A DNA stretch of 64,000 nt, from positions 295,168-359,167 of the forward strand of contig NZ_BPRE01000005.1 of NCBI RefSeq assembly GCF_022179765.1. Direction: 5' to 3'. Within the stretch, counting starts at the first letter, position 1; each line of letters begins with the position of its first letter. The DNA is from Methylorubrum suomiense. Lineage in GTDB: Bacteria > Pseudomonadota > Alphaproteobacteria > Rhizobiales > Beijerinckiaceae. The translations under genes were made by a program, and so were the position numbers. The notes beneath the pieces were generated by a model. It saw only the letters and a list, made by a program, of their open reading frames with translations, ran no database searches and had not been told where the DNA came from. Below are positions 1 through 9,463 of the stretch, one piece after another.

Positions 1-2
1 AC

Positions 3-1295
3 CATCTCGTCGAGGGCCACGCGCTGCCGGCCTTCGAGCCGGCGCAGGGCGGCCGCCTGCGCCGGGCCCGCCTCGTGCCCCAGCCCGACGACGACGTGCC
101 GCGCTTCCCCTTCGAGGAGAATTTCTCCGCACTCACGGAGGCGCGCCGCTGGCCGGGCTCGACCGACCGGATCAGCCAGCTGCGGCTCGCCATCGAGTAC
201 GAGCGGGCCGGTGGCTGGCGCACGGGGCCGGGCACCCTGATGCTCGACGTGGTCGATTATCCCGGCGAGTGGCTGCTCGACCTCGCGCTCCTCGACCAGA
301 GCTACGTGGCGTGGTCGCGTGCCACCATCCTCGGCACCCGCCGGACCGGCCGGGCGGCCATCGCCGCGCCCTGGCTCGCCACGATGGCCGAACTCGATCC
401 GGCCGCGCCCCTCGACGAGGTGGTGGCCGAGCGCGCCGCCAACGCCTTCAAGGCCTATCTCTCGGCGCTTCGCGCGGGCGCGGAGGCGGTGGCCACGACG
501 CCGCCGGGACGCTTCCTGATGCCCGGCGATCTGGCCGGCTCGCCGATGCTGACCTTCGCCCCCCTGGACCGGCTCGAGGAGACGCAGAGCCCGGGCAGCC
601 TCGGCGCGCTGATGGAGCGACGCTTCGAGGCCTACAAGGCCAAGGTGGTCGAGCCGTTCTTCCGGGAGCATTTCCAGCGGGTCGATCGCCAGATCGTGCT
701 GGTGGACGTGCTCTCGGCGGTCGATGCCGGGCCGGCCGCCCTCGCCGAACTGGAGGAGGCGCTCGACGCGGTGCTCCTCTCCTTCCGGGTCGGGCGCAAC
801 AGCCTCATCACGCGGTTCTTCGCGCCGCGGGCGGACCGCATCCTGTTCGCGGCCACCAAGGCCGACCACCTTCACCAGTCGAGCCATGATCGGCTGGACG
901 CCTTGCTGCGCCTCCTCGTCGCCCGCGCCATGCGCCGGACCGAGGCGGCGGGCGCGCGGGTCGGCACCGTGGCGCTGGCCTCCGTGCGGGCCACCCGGGA
1001 GACCACCGTCCACGATGGCGGCGAGGTGCTGCGCGCGGTCTCCGGCACGCCGGAGGCGGGAGAGACGATCGGCGACGATACCTTCGACGGTCTCGCCGAA
1101 GCGGCGATCTTTCCCGGCGAACTGCCGAGCGACGCGCAGGCCGTGCTCGACGGGGCGATCCCGCCGGGCTCGTTCCGCTTTCCGCGCTTTCGCCCGCCCC
1201 TCGCGCGGCCCGATGCGCTCGGACGGCCCGGCCACCTGCCGCAGATCCGGCTCGACCGGGCGATGCAGTTCCTGCTTGGGGACAAGCTGACGTGA
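3..1295 (+). CDS. YcjX/DUF463-family P-loop protein, 5' end outside window
   Basis: The reading frame is open from the first bases of the window, so the gene starts upstream; residue 1 of the visible part is not the start. The visible part contains a YPGEWLLDL stretch, typical of the YcjX (DUF463) family of predicted GTPase-like proteins, and the conserved P-Q-P-D-D-D-x-P-R-F-P segment near the left edge. The Walker A motif is expected upstream of the window. The stop codon overlaps the start of the next gene (GTGA), and that partner is a YcjF-type membrane protein, the usual neighbour. The cellular role is not well defined in the family; stress-related membrane function is only a guess from E. 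coli ycjXF in the phage-shock regulon. Confidence 0.85.
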   Translation, partial: HLVEGHALPAFEPAQGGRLRRARLVPQPDDDVPRFPFEENFSALTEARRWPGSTDRISQLRLAIEYERAGGWRTGPGTLMLDVVDYPGEWLLDLALLDQSYVAWSRATILGTRRTGRAAIAAPWLATMAELDPAAPLDEVVAERAANAFKAYLSALRAGAEAVATTPPGRFLMPGDLAGSPMLTFAPLDRLEETQSPGSLGALMERRFEAYKAKVVEPFFREHFQRVDRQIVLVDVLSAVDAGPAALAELEEALDAVLLSFRVGRNSLITRFFAPRADRILFAATKADHLHQSSHDRLDALLRLLVARAMRRTEAAGARVGTVALASVRATRETTVHDGGEVLRAVSGTPEAGETIGDDTFDGLAEAAIFPGELPSDAQAVLDGAIPPGSFRFPRFRPPLARPDALGRPGHLPQIRLDRAMQFLLGDKLT

Positions 1296-2350
1296 CGACA
1301 CCTTCCGGCCCAAGGCCCCGCGCCTTCCGCATCCCCGCCGCCGAGCCGACGCCCGCAGCCGGGCCGGATTCGCGCCCCGATGCACCGCAGACCGAGACGC
1401 GGCAGGCACCGCCCCGACCGGATGTGCGCTTCGTCGATGAGCCCTACGAGATCGTCGATGCCGCCGACGGCGTGCCGGTGCCGGTGGCGACCCGGCGCGG
1501 GCCGCCCTGGGTGTCGATCCTTCTCGGGGCGCTCGGCAGCCTCGTCATCATCGCGGTCGGGCTGTCGCTGGAGCGGCTGGTGGCCGACCTGTTCGCCACC
1601 GCCCCCTGGCTCGGCTGGGTCGCCCTCGGCCTAGTCGCCCTGGCCGGGTTGGCCCTCGCGGCGATCGTCGGTCGCGAGGCCCTGGGCGTCTGGCGCGAGC
1701 GCAAGATCGAGCATCTGCGCGAGCGGGCGCTCGCGGCGATGACGGCGCGCGATCATACCGGCGCGCAGGGCGTGGTGCAGGAATTGCGCGGCCTCTACGC
1801 CGATCGCCCGGCCCTGAGCGCGGGCATCAAGCGGCTCGACGCGGTGGGCGACGCGATCCTCGACGTGGACGATCGGTTGGGCCTCGCGGAGGGCGAATTG
1901 CTCGCTCCCCTCGACCGGCAGGCCAAGGCCGCCATCGCGCAGGCCGCGAGCCAGGTCTCGGCCGTGACCGCGTTGAGCCCGCGGGCGATCGTGGATGTCG
2001 CCTTCGTGGTCTTCTCCGCCGCTCGCCTGTTACGCCGGATCGCCGCGATCTACGGCGGACGTCCGGGACTGCTGGGTTTCCTGCGCCTCGCGCGGGCGGC
2101 CTTCGCCCATCTCACCGTCACCGGCGGCATGGCCGTGGGTGAGGGCATGCTGCATCAGGTGCTCGGACTCGGGCTCGCCGCGCGGGTCTCGGCCAAGCTC
2201 GGCGAGGGCGTGCTCAACGGCTTGATGACGGCCCGCTTCGGCCTCGCGGCCGTCGCGGTCTGCCGCCCCCTTCCCTTCGTGCGGGCCACCCCGCCCACGG
2301 TCAACGACGTGGCGGGCCAACTCTTCCGTGGAAACGGCGAAGAGAAGTGA
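1292..2350 (+). CDS. YcjF/TIGR01620-family inner-membrane protein (DUF697-like)
   Basis: This 352-residue protein starts with GTG inside the stop codon of the YcjX-type gene, so the two are translationally coupled. The first ~75 residues are proline/arginine-rich and probably cytoplasmic. Two adjacent hydrophobic segments follow at about residues 72-95 and 103-125, separated by a short turn. The C-terminal half holds further moderately hydrophobic helices (LSPRAIVDVAFVVFSAARLLRRIAAIYG), as in YcjF/DUF697 proteins. The function is unknown; the pairing with YcjX is conserved in proteobacteria. The family assignment rests on domain layout and the neighbour. Confidence 0.82.
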   Translation: MTTPSGPRPRAFRIPAAEPTPAAGPDSRPDAPQTETRQAPPRPDVRFVDEPYEIVDAADGVPVPVATRRGPPWVSILLGALGSLVIIAVGLSLERLVADLFATAPWLGWVALGLVALAGLALAAIVGREALGVWRERKIEHLRERALAAMTARDHTGAQGVVQELRGLYADRPALSAGIKRLDAVGDAILDVDDRLGLAEGELLAPLDRQAKAAIAQAASQVSAVTALSPRAIVDVAFVVFSAARLLRRIAAIYGGRPGLLGFLRLARAAFAHLTVTGGMAVGEGMLHQVLGLGLAARVSAKLGEGVLNGLMTARFGLAAVAVCRPLPFVRATPPTVNDVAGQLFRGNGEEK

Positions 2351-2369
2351 CGGCATGACCCAAAAGGAA

Positions 2370-2396
2370 AGCCCCCGCACCGCAGGGTGCGAGGGC
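2370..2396. terminator. Hairpin terminator between convergent genes
   Basis: A 12-13 bp stem with one mismatch and a 3-nt loop lies between the YcjF-type gene and the convergent small exported-protein gene. On the minus strand it is followed by a T-rich run (the complement of aaaaggaaa), so it best fits termination of the minus-strand gene. It may act in both directions. Confidence 0.6.
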
Positions 2397-2432
2397 TGAC
2401 CGGTCAAACTCTGTCGCGGATGCGGCGGGAAA

Positions 2433-2813
2433 TCAGCAGTCGTTGCCGCCCTTCTCGCCGAGCTTCTGATCGGCGCCCGTCGCGTTCATCGCGCCGACGG
2501 TGCCCGGCGAAGCCGGCTGGTTGCCGCCTGCGTTGTTCTTGGCCATGGCGGTCTGCTCCGAGCCCGGCTTGTCGCCCACGCCCTGACCGGCGCCGACATT
2601 GTTCATCGCGCCGACGGTGCCCGGCGAGGCCGGCTGCTGGCCGCCAGCGAGGTTCTTCGAGCCGGCATCGGCGCCGTTCGCGGTGCTGCTGTTGGGGGCC
2701 GAGGACGAATCGGGCGCCTTGGCGGTGCTGCCGGTGTTGCAGGGAGCGGCGAGAGCGGAACCGGCCATGAAGGCGATGGCGGTGGCGGCGGCAAGGGTCT
2801 TCGCGAGCGTCAC
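2433..2813 (-). CDS. Small exported protein with two GGxQPASPGTVGAMN repeats
   Basis: This 126-residue protein begins with a clear Sec signal peptide (MTLAKTLAAATAIAFMAGSALA, split after the AxA). The mature part is low in hydrophobicity, rich in Gly, Ala, Asn and Ser, and has two copies of a repeat whose core is QPASPGTVGAMN, about 44 residues apart. There is one Cys just after the signal peptide and one at the C-terminus. A hairpin terminator follows. No enzyme motif is visible. Similar short exported repeat proteins occur in Methylobacterium and relatives, but their function is not known to me. Confidence 0.75.
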   Translation of the reverse strand: MTLAKTLAAATAIAFMAGSALAAPCNTGSTAKAPDSSSAPNSSTANGADAGSKNLAGGQQPASPGTVGAMNNVGAGQGVGDKPGSEQTAMAKNNAGGNQPASPGTVGAMNATGADQKLGEKGGNDC

Positions 2814-3178
2814 GATGCTTTCCTCCGGGATTGTCTTACCGGTTCAGCGACCGGTCCGACCGGGGAAAGCGATTAAGGAAAATTAAGTTCCCGAATGCTC
2901 CCGATATAAAATTAGTCTTTTCGTGCGAAGCGGCACCCTGAAATCCGATTTCTTCAATGATCATCGTGACTTTGTTCGGATCGTTCACGTCACAACGGTG
3001 CGCGGGCACGTGGCAGTCCCAAGCGCTTGGACCTGGTGTGCTCTAGGCCATGAGGTCGGCCAGGCAGCATTGGGAAAGGAAGCAACCCTGCCATCTCAAC
3101 GGGCCGGCCCGTTCGATGTTTCCGCCTCCGGACCTGCGAATCTCCGCAACCACGCCAGAGGAAGCTCGGCCTTTGCTC

Positions 3179-4072
3179 TCACGCGCAGGCATCGGCCTTG
3201 GCGTCGCGCGGGGCCGATACGTGGTCGAGGGCATCGGCCACCGCCCGCGAGAATTCCGGGGTGCGCAGGTAGCCGTAGGACTTGTGAGGATTGCGGCTCC
3301 CCTGCGGACGGCGATAGGCGTTGATGACCGGGCACTCGATGACGCCGACCCCGTCCGGGTTCGGGGCGTAGGCCTCGGCCAGGTCGGTCCCGACGATCGC
3401 GATGTCATCGCGGTCGCCGAGATGGGTCCAGCGCGCCGCCGCCGCCGGCACGCGCAGATCACCGTGCTCCGCCGTGATCCGGTGCTTGATCTCGGCGAGC
3501 CCCAAGGGCGATCCCATGGTGATGAAATGCGCCACCCGCGGCAGTGGGCCTTGCCGCTCCATCAGCCGCAGCACGTCGTAGGCGATGAGGCCGCCCATCG
3601 AGTGGGCCGCCAGCAGAAGCGTCCGCCCCTCGTAGCGTTCGAGCACCGCGCGCAGGCGGTCCCGGGCATCGGCGCGGAAGGCGGCGTCCTTGTAGTAGCC
3701 CCACAGATCGTCGAGGCGGTACTCGATGAGGACGTCGTCCACCACGAGGCGGCCGGTCTTCTCCTGCATCCATTCGAGGACTCGGTAGAACCGGTCGGTC
3801 AGGGTCGGCCCCGGCGGCTTCCCATTCGGACTCGGGAACGGCCCCCGGCCACGCGCCGGATAATAGGGCTCTCGATTGGACGCGGAGGCGACCGGCGCCT
3901 CGTAACGCAGGTCAGCCCAGTACACGAACTCGAAAGGCACATCCGGTGGGGCACGGCCGAGATTGCGCCGCAGCCCTTCCTCGATCGCCTGCCGCCACCA
4001 CTTCTGCTTCTCCTCGCGGGGCGGCTTGTTGGCCAGCCCGTGGATGCCGATGATGACCGGATCGTCGTGCAT
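3179..4072 (-). CDS. Alpha/beta hydrolase (lipase/esterase-like)
   Basis: This 297-residue protein has an N-terminal IIGIHGLANKP strand-turn (oxyanion-hole HG) and a nucleophile elbow AHSMGG about residue 160, typical of serine alpha/beta hydrolases. A candidate catalytic His lies near the C-terminus in NPHKSYGYL. No signal peptide is visible, so it is probably cytoplasmic. The substrate cannot be told; the long insert between the first strand and the nucleophile, rich in aromatic and charged residues, resembles lipase-like hypothetical proteins. It is monocistronic and faces away from yebC. Confidence 0.8.
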   Translation of the reverse strand: MHDDPVIIGIHGLANKPPREEKQKWWRQAIEEGLRRNLGRAPPDVPFEFVYWADLRYEAPVASASNREPYYPARGRGPFPSPNGKPPGPTLTDRFYRVLEWMQEKTGRLVVDDVLIEYRLDDLWGYYKDAAFRADARDRLRAVLERYEGRTLLLAAHSMGGLIAYDVLRLMERQGPLPRVAHFITMGSPLGLAEIKHRITAEHGDLRVPAAAARWTHLGDRDDIAIVGTDLAEAYAPNPDGVGVIECPVINAYRRPQGSRNPHKSYGYLRTPEFSRAVADALDHVSAPRDAKADACA

Positions 4073-4318
4073 CGCAGGGAGTGGGTGAGCCTTCGCGCGT
4101 CAGGATCCCGCAGGATAAGCCGATAACGCGCAGGTCGTCACACCGATGCGCGACAAATTGTGCACGATCCGGTTTGGACCGATGCGGCCCCGGCGGGAGG
4201 ACAGCGCCGGTCATCCCCGCCCGGCATCCAAGACCACGAACCGCGTAGGGCTCGTGATCGATACGAGGCTCAGGACACCGGCACGGACGCGTCCGAGCAC
4301 CGGGCCCGGCGGAAGCGA

Positions 4319-5065
4319 TCAGGCGCTCATCTTCTCCATCAGCGCCTCGGACAGGGCGAAGTTGACGTAGACGTTCTGCACGTCGTCCTGATCCTCGATC
4401 ACCTCGACGAGGCGGATCAGCTTCTCGCCGGTCTCGTCGTCGACATCGACGGTGTTCTGCGCCTTCCAGATGAGGCCGGTGCGGCGGGGCTCGCCGAAGC
4501 GGGCCTCGAGCGCCTTGGAGACCTCGCCATAGGCATCCTGGGCGCAGGTGACTTCGTGACCGTCTGCATCCGAACGCACATCGTCGGCCCCCGCCTCGAT
4601 GGCGGCTTCCAGCATCGTGTCGGCATCGGCCACGTCCGGCGCGAAGGCGATCACGCCGACCCGGTCGAACATGAAGGCCACGGCACCGGTCTCGGCGAGG
4701 CTGCCGCCGGACTTGGTGAAGGCCGAACGCACGTCGCTGGCGGTGCGGTTGCGGTTGTCGGTCTGCGCCTCGACGATCAGCGCGGCGCCGCCGGGGCCGT
4801 AGCCCTCGTAGCGGATCTCCTCGTAGTTCTCGCCCTCGCCCCCGGTCGCCTTCTTGATGGCGCGCTCGATATTGTCCTTGGGCATGTTCTCGGCCCGCGC
4901 CGCGAGCACGGCGGCGCGCAGGCGCGGGTTCATGGCCGGATCGGGCGTGCCGAGCTTGGCCGCGACGGTGATTTCACGGGCGAGCTTGCTGAACAGCTTC
5001 GAGCGGACCGCGTCGACGCGGCCCTTACGGTGCATGATGTTCTTGAACTGGGAATGGCCGGCCAT
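4319..5065 (-). CDS. yebC: YebC/PmpR-family DNA-binding regulator or translation factor
   Basis: The 248-residue product starts [15 protein letters not shown], the invariant beginning of YebC proteins, and has the usual family length. An in-frame extension upstream is possible but has no family similarity, so the start at this Met is firm. The family motifs [12 protein letters not shown] and [19 protein letters not shown] are present. YebC-family proteins have been described as transcriptional regulators (PmpR) and, more recently, as factors relieving ribosome stalling at proline stretches. It lies divergent from rpmG. Confidence 0.97.
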   Translation of the reverse strand: MAGHSQFKNIMHRKGRVDAVRSKLFSKLAREITVAAKLGTPDPAMNPRLRAAVLAARAENMPKDNIERAIKKATGGEGENYEEIRYEGYGPGGAALIVEAQTDNRNRTASDVRSAFTKSGGSLAETGAVAFMFDRVGVIAFAPDVADADTMLEAAIEAGADDVRSDADGHEVTCAQDAYGEVSKALEARFGEPRRTGLIWKAQNTVDVDDETGEKLIRLVEVIEDQDDVQNVYVNFALSEALMEKMSA

Positions 5066-5332
5066 GGCGTGACCTTTTCTTGTTCGCCCCGGGCGGAGGG
5101 CTCCCGTCGGTCGGGATCCTCGACGCCGCGCGGGGGATGTGGCGGTGATGTGTCGGAGGCGCCGCTTATAGGCCGCGCGCCTGCCTCGAATCAACGCATC
5201 GGCTTGACGAAGCCCGGTCGGTCGGGCATTCACCCCACGGAATTCGGCCGGGGCTTCCCGGCCTTTTGCGTTTCGCGTCGGCGCCGTCACGGTCGCGAAT
5301 CGTGTCCGACAACCCGATCTGGAGCGCCAGCC

Positions 5333-5500
5333 ATGGCCAAGGCCGTCACCGTCAAGATTCGCCTCGTCTCGACCGCCGACACGGGCTACTTCTACGTCAC
5401 CAAGAAGAACTCGCGCACGCAGACCGAGAAGATGGTCATGAAGAAGTATGACCCGGTCGCCCGCAAGCACGTCGAGTTCAAGGAAGCCAAGATCAAGTAA
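5333..5500 (+). CDS. rpmG: 50S ribosomal protein L33
   Basis: The 55-residue product [20 protein letters not shown]... is full-length bL33 of the alphaproteobacterial, Cys-free type: the zinc-binding Cys pairs of C+ L33 are absent. The conserved YVTKKNSR and [18 protein letters not shown] parts are present. It is a component of the large ribosomal subunit near the E site. A strong hairpin terminator follows within 35 bp, so it is a single-gene unit. Confidence 0.98.
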   Translation: MAKAVTVKIRLVSTADTGYFYVTKKNSRTQTEKMVMKKYDPVARKHVEFKEAKIK

Positions 5501-5533
5501 GATTCTCGCTTACGCGATCAGAGCGCTTTTCGG

Positions 5534-5561
5534 AAAGCCGCCCTGTCATCAGGGCGGCTTT
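5534..5561 (+). terminator. Rho-independent terminator of rpmG
   Basis: A perfect 12-bp stem (AAAGCCGCCCTG and its complement) around a TCAT loop is followed by TTTT-like sequence. It lies 34 bp after the rpmG stop codon. Confidence 0.88.
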
Positions 5562-5619
5562 TCGCGTTCTCAGTCGGATCGCCGCAGCCGGAACGATCGG
5601 TGGGGATGCGTCTTCTCTC

Positions 5620-6015
5620 GTGACGCCGCCGGATCGGGAGAGTGCCGTGGACGATGATCGTGTCTGGTCGTTTGAGAAGAGCCTGTGGGAGGGCGGTGCC
5701 GACCGCTACCGCGAGCTCGTCGACGACGAATGCCTGATGGCCCTGCCGCATCCGCCCTACGTGCTCGGCGGCGCCCAGGCGATCGAGGCCGTTGCCGATA
5801 CGCCGCGCTGGACGGATGTCGTCATCGAGGACGGCCGAATCGCCCGTCCGCAGGAAGGCTTGATCGTCATCGCCTACGGCGTGAAGGCCTCCCGCGACGG
5901 CGAAACCTACGAGGCGCATTGCACCTCGACCTATCGTCGCCTGTCGCACGAAGAATGGCGCGTGGTGCAACATCAGCAGACGCCACGCCTCGCGATTCCC
6001 TCGCAGGAGGGTTGA
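5620..6015 (+). CDS. NTF2-like/DUF4440-type small protein
   Basis: This protein of about 131 residues has the layout of SnoaL/NTF2-fold proteins: an N-terminal helix (FEKSLWEGGADRYRELVDDECLMALPH), a middle section around ...WTDVVIEDGRIARP, and C-terminal strands with LIVIAYGVKASR and YEAHCTSTYRRL. The start is a GTG; another in-frame start a few codons later is possible. No catalytic residue can be assigned. It is separated from rpmG by the terminator and so has its own promoter. The function is unknown. Confidence 0.7.
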   Translation: MTPPDRESAVDDDRVWSFEKSLWEGGADRYRELVDDECLMALPHPPYVLGGAQAIEAVADTPRWTDVVIEDGRIARPQEGLIVIAYGVKASRDGETYEAHCTSTYRRLSHEEWRVVQHQQTPRLAIPSQEG

Positions 6016-6432
6016 GCGCGGCCGTCCATCACGCCCGCGCAAGCGAACGGCCCCAGGGCTCGCCGGCAGGAACCTGTGCCGGCCACCCTGATTGCCCTCC
6101 TCGTCGACGTGACGATCACGTCCGCCGGCACCGCACGTGAGCGGGTCGGCGACGCGTCTCCGTTCGAGACCAGCCTCGGCGCGGGCCTGCTCGCCGCCGG
6201 GATTGCGTCGCTTCCGCGCGCAACGCCGTTCGGCCCCCGCCGCGATTGACCGGCCTCGAAGACTGCCCCAAGCGGGCGCCGACGCCGGAATCGGGAGCGA
6301 CCGACCGGTCCCGGCCCGTTCCTGTGACACGACGCCCGACGCAGCCGGCTACGGAGATGGTCGGGCTGTCATCGAATCGTCGCGGATGGGCCGGAAAGGC
6401 AGGGTCAGACCCCTGCGAGGAGAGCACGGTCC
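6016..6432. other. Intergenic region before the decarboxylase
   Basis: About 415 bp without a convincing gene. Open frames on both strands have no recognisable motif. A promoter and leader for the decarboxylase should lie in the right-hand part; I could not identify a specific riboswitch or attenuator. Confidence 0.4.
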
Positions 6433-8802
6433 ATGGATTTTCACCGCCGTTTCACCGTGCTGATGTGCACGCCCCACTTCGAAGCCGGCGATCTCGAAGG
6501 CGCGCGGGTCGATCAGATCGTGGCGGCGGTCGAGCAGCGCGGCTTCGAGGTGGTGCGGGCGCGGCGGGTCGAGGACGCGGCCATCGCCGTCCAGACCGAT
6601 TCCGCGGTCGGCTGCCTCGTGGTCGATTGGGGCAAGCGTGGCCTCGAGGGCAAGGCCGCCGCCCTCATCGACATGATGCGCAAGCGCGGCCTGGAGATGC
6701 CGATCGTCATCATGGTCCGCCGCAAGCGGCTGGAGGACATCCCGGTCGAGCTGCTCGACTTCATCGACGGCTATATCTTCCTGGCGGAAGAGACTCCCGA
6801 ATTCATCGCCCGCGGCCTGGTTTCCCGCGTGACGCAATACGCCGACACGCTGAAGACCCCGTTCTTCGGCGCGCTGGTCGATTATGCCGAGGAGGGAAAC
6901 CAGCTCTGGACCTGCCCCGGCCATAACGGCGGCATCTTTTACAATCGCTCCCCCATCGGCCGCATCTTCGTGGAGCATCTAGGAGAAGCGATTTTCCGCG
7001 ATGATCTGGACAACTCCGTCCTCGATCTCGGCGATCTGTTGACCCACGAGGGCCCGGCGCTGAAGGCGCAGAAGGAGGCCGCCCAGATCTTCGGGGCGGA
7101 AAAGACCTACTTCGTCCTCAACGGCACCTCGGCCTCGAACAAGGTCGTGCTGGGTTCGCTGGTGGCCGAGGACGACCTCGTCCTGTTCGACCGCAACAAC
7201 CACAAGGCCGCCCATCACGGCGCCCTGCTGCTCGCCGGCGGCATCCCGATTTTTCTGGAAACGGACCGGAATGCCTACGGACTGATCGGCCCGATCTACC
7301 ACGAGGCCTTGGACGAGGACCGGATCCGCGAAAAGATCCGCACCAACCCGCTGGTGAAGGACAAGGAGGCGTGGCGGAAGGAGCGCCCGTTCCGCTGCGC
7401 CGTCATCGAGCAATGCACCTATGACGGCACGATCTACGACGCCCAGGCGCTCGTGGAGCGGATCGGCCACCTGTGCGACTACATCCTCTTCGACGAAGCC
7501 TGGGCGGGCTTCATGAAGTTCCACCCGCTCTATGCCCGCCGCTTCGCCATGGGCCTGACCGGGCTCGACGAGACCTCGCCGGGCATCATCGCCACGCAAT
7601 CGACCCACAAGCAGCTGGCGAGCTTCTCCCAGGCCTCGCAGATCCATACCCGCGACGGCCATATCCGCGGCCAAACCCGCCGCGTCGAGCACAAGCGCCT
7701 CAACGAGAGCTTCCTCGTCCACGCCTCGACCTCGCCGTTCTATCCGATCTTCGCCTCGCTCGATGTCGGCGCGCAGATGATGAAGGGCCGCTCCGGCGTC
7801 GTCCTGTGGGACGACACGATCCGGCTCGGCATCGAGTGGCGCAAGAAGGCGCGGGCCATCCGCAAGGAGTTCGAGGAGCGCGAGGCCGATCCGAAGCGGC
7901 GCTGGTTCTTCGACCCCTTCGTGCCCGATGTCGTGACCGGCCCCGACGGCACCGTGACGCCCTGGGAATCGGTCCCGACCGATCTCCTCGCGGCGGATGC
8001 CCACTACTGGGAGCTGACGCCGGGCGCGGCGTGGCACGGCTTCACCCATGTCGGCCCCCTGGGGCGGGACGGCGCGGCGCCGGGCTTCGCCATCACCGAT
8101 CCGAACAAGCTGACGGTGCTGACCCCGGGCTTCGACCGGAAGACCGGCGCCTACGCCGATCACGGCGTGCCCGCGCCGATCGTGGCGCAATACCTGCGTG
8201 AGAACCGGATCGTACCGGAGAAGAACGATCTGAACTCGCTGCTCTTCCTGCTGACGCCGGGCGTCGAATCCTCGAAGGCCGGCACGCTGATCTCGGGGCT
8301 CGTCGCCTTCAAGCGATTCCACGACGACAACGTGCTCCTCGAGGAGGCCATGCCGGAATTCGTGCGGGCGCGGCCCAAGCGCTATCGCGGCGTGCGCCTG
8401 CGTGACCTCTGCGCCGATTATCACGCCTTCCACCGGGAATCGGGCACCTCCGCGCTCCAGCGCAAGCAGTTCATGCCCGAGCACCTGCCCGAGATGGTGA
8501 TGCCGCCGAAGGCCGCCGCGCAGATGCTGACCCGCAACAAGGTCGATTACGTGCCGATCGCGGAGGCCGAGGGGCGGATCGCCACCACTCTGATGCTGGT
8601 CTATCCCCCCGGCATCGGCACGGTGTTGCCGGGCGAGCGCCTGGACGCGCGGGCCAAGCCCATGCTCGACTATTTCAAGATGTTCGAGGCGGCCTCCAAC
8701 CTGTTCCCCGGCTTCGAGGCCGAGATCCAGGGGGTCTACCGCGAGGTCGATCCGGATGGGCGCATCCGCTTCCACACCTACGTTCTGCGCGAGGGGGCCT
8801 GA
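6433..8802 (+). CDS. PLP-dependent Orn/Lys/Arg decarboxylase (fold type I)
   Basis: The 789-residue product has a receiver-like N-terminal wing domain (residues ~1-130), then GHNGGIFYNRSPIGRIF and the major PLP domain (DLGDLLTHEG, TYFVLNGTSASNKVVLGS, FDEAWAGFMKFHP), then the C-terminal domain. Lys393 in TQSTHKQLASFSQ is the expected Schiff-base lysine. The length matches bacterial inducible lysine, ornithine and arginine decarboxylases. These enzymes make cadaverine, putrescine or agmatine and consume a proton; which amino acid is used here cannot be told from sequence alone. The last base of its stop codon is the first base of the start of a GNAT acetyltransferase, so the two are probably co-translated. 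Confidence 0.92.
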   Translation: MDFHRRFTVLMCTPHFEAGDLEGARVDQIVAAVEQRGFEVVRARRVEDAAIAVQTDSAVGCLVVDWGKRGLEGKAAALIDMMRKRGLEMPIVIMVRRKRLEDIPVELLDFIDGYIFLAEETPEFIARGLVSRVTQYADTLKTPFFGALVDYAEEGNQLWTCPGHNGGIFYNRSPIGRIFVEHLGEAIFRDDLDNSVLDLGDLLTHEGPALKAQKEAAQIFGAEKTYFVLNGTSASNKVVLGSLVAEDDLVLFDRNNHKAAHHGALLLAGGIPIFLETDRNAYGLIGPIYHEALDEDRIREKIRTNPLVKDKEAWRKERPFRCAVIEQCTYDGTIYDAQALVERIGHLCDYILFDEAWAGFMKFHPLYARRFAMGLTGLDETSPGIIATQSTHKQLASFSQASQIHTRDGHIRGQTRRVEHKRLNESFLVHASTSPFYPIFASLDVGAQMMKGRSGVVLWDDTIRLGIEWRKKARAIRKEFEEREADPKRRWFFDPFVPDVVTGPDGTVTPWESVPTDLLAADAHYWELTPGAAWHGFTHVGPLGRDGAAPGFAITDPNKLTVLTPGFDRKTGAYADHGVPAPIVAQYLRENRIVPEKNDLNSLLFLLTPGVESSKAGTLISGLVAFKRFHDDNVLLEEAMPEFVRARPKRYRGVRLRDLCADYHAFHRESGTSALQRKQFMPEHLPEMVMPPKAAAQMLTRNKVDYVPIAEAEGRIATTLMLVYPPGIGTVLPGERLDARAKPMLDYFKMFEAASNLFPGFEAEIQGVYREVDPDGRIRFHTYVLREGA

Positions 8803-9425
8803 TGGCCGAACGGGCACAGGCGGCGGGGCTCATGGAGCGGGGCTGTCCGGCCCATTGGCCGGACATCGTGATCCGGCCCTCGTCGGATGCCGACGTGCCG
8901 GCGATGATCGCGATCTACGAGCGCCACATCCGAAAGGGCGTCGGGGATACCGGCGACTTCGAGGAGGAGCGCCTCCTGCCCGACGAATTGAAGCGGCGGC
9001 GCAAGAACATGCGCAGCAAGCGCCTGCCCCATCTCGTCGCCGAGCGGGACGGGCAGGTGGCCGGCTACGCCTATGCGGTGCCGTTCCGCAAGCGCCCGGC
9101 CTACCGCTTCACCCTCAAGCACTCGATCTACGTGCACCCGGACCACCTGCATGCGGGCATCGGCCGGCGCCTCCTGCCGGCGCTGATCGAGGCCTGCGCG
9201 GCCGGCGGCTACCGGCAGATGATCGGCTATATCGACGCGAAGAACGAGGCGTCCCTGCGCTTGCACGAAGCCTGTGGGTTCGCCCGCGTCGGCTATCTCC
9301 CGGCCATCGGCTACAAGTACGGGCGCTGGAGCGACAGCGTGATGGTGCAGTGTCCGCTCGGCTCCGGCGCCGACGACCAGCCCCAATCCTGGCGCAAGCC
9401 GGAGCCGGCCGGCCCGGCGGAGTGA
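8802..9425 (+). CDS. GNAT N-acetyltransferase, phosphinothricin-acetyltransferase-like
   Basis: The 207-residue protein has a GNAT fold starting at about residue 25 (DIVIRPSSDADVPAMIAIYERHI). The acetyl-CoA binding strand-loop HSIYVHPDHLHAGIGRRLL is followed by the C-terminal NEASLRLHEACGFARVGYL motif, typical of PAT/Bar-like acetyltransferases. The start codon shares one base with the stop of the decarboxylase, so expression is coupled. By context it might acetylate the amine product or another small amine, but that is inference; amino-acid analogue or methionine sulfoximine acetylation is the more common activity in this subfamily. Confidence 0.85.
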   Translation: MAERAQAAGLMERGCPAHWPDIVIRPSSDADVPAMIAIYERHIRKGVGDTGDFEEERLLPDELKRRRKNMRSKRLPHLVAERDGQVAGYAYAVPFRKRPAYRFTLKHSIYVHPDHLHAGIGRRLLPALIEACAAGGYRQMIGYIDAKNEASLRLHEACGFARVGYLPAIGYKYGRWSDSVMVQCPLGSGADDQPQSWRKPEPAGPAE

Positions 9426-9463
9426 ATGCCGGCCGGACGTGCGCGATCCGGTTCCCAACCCAT

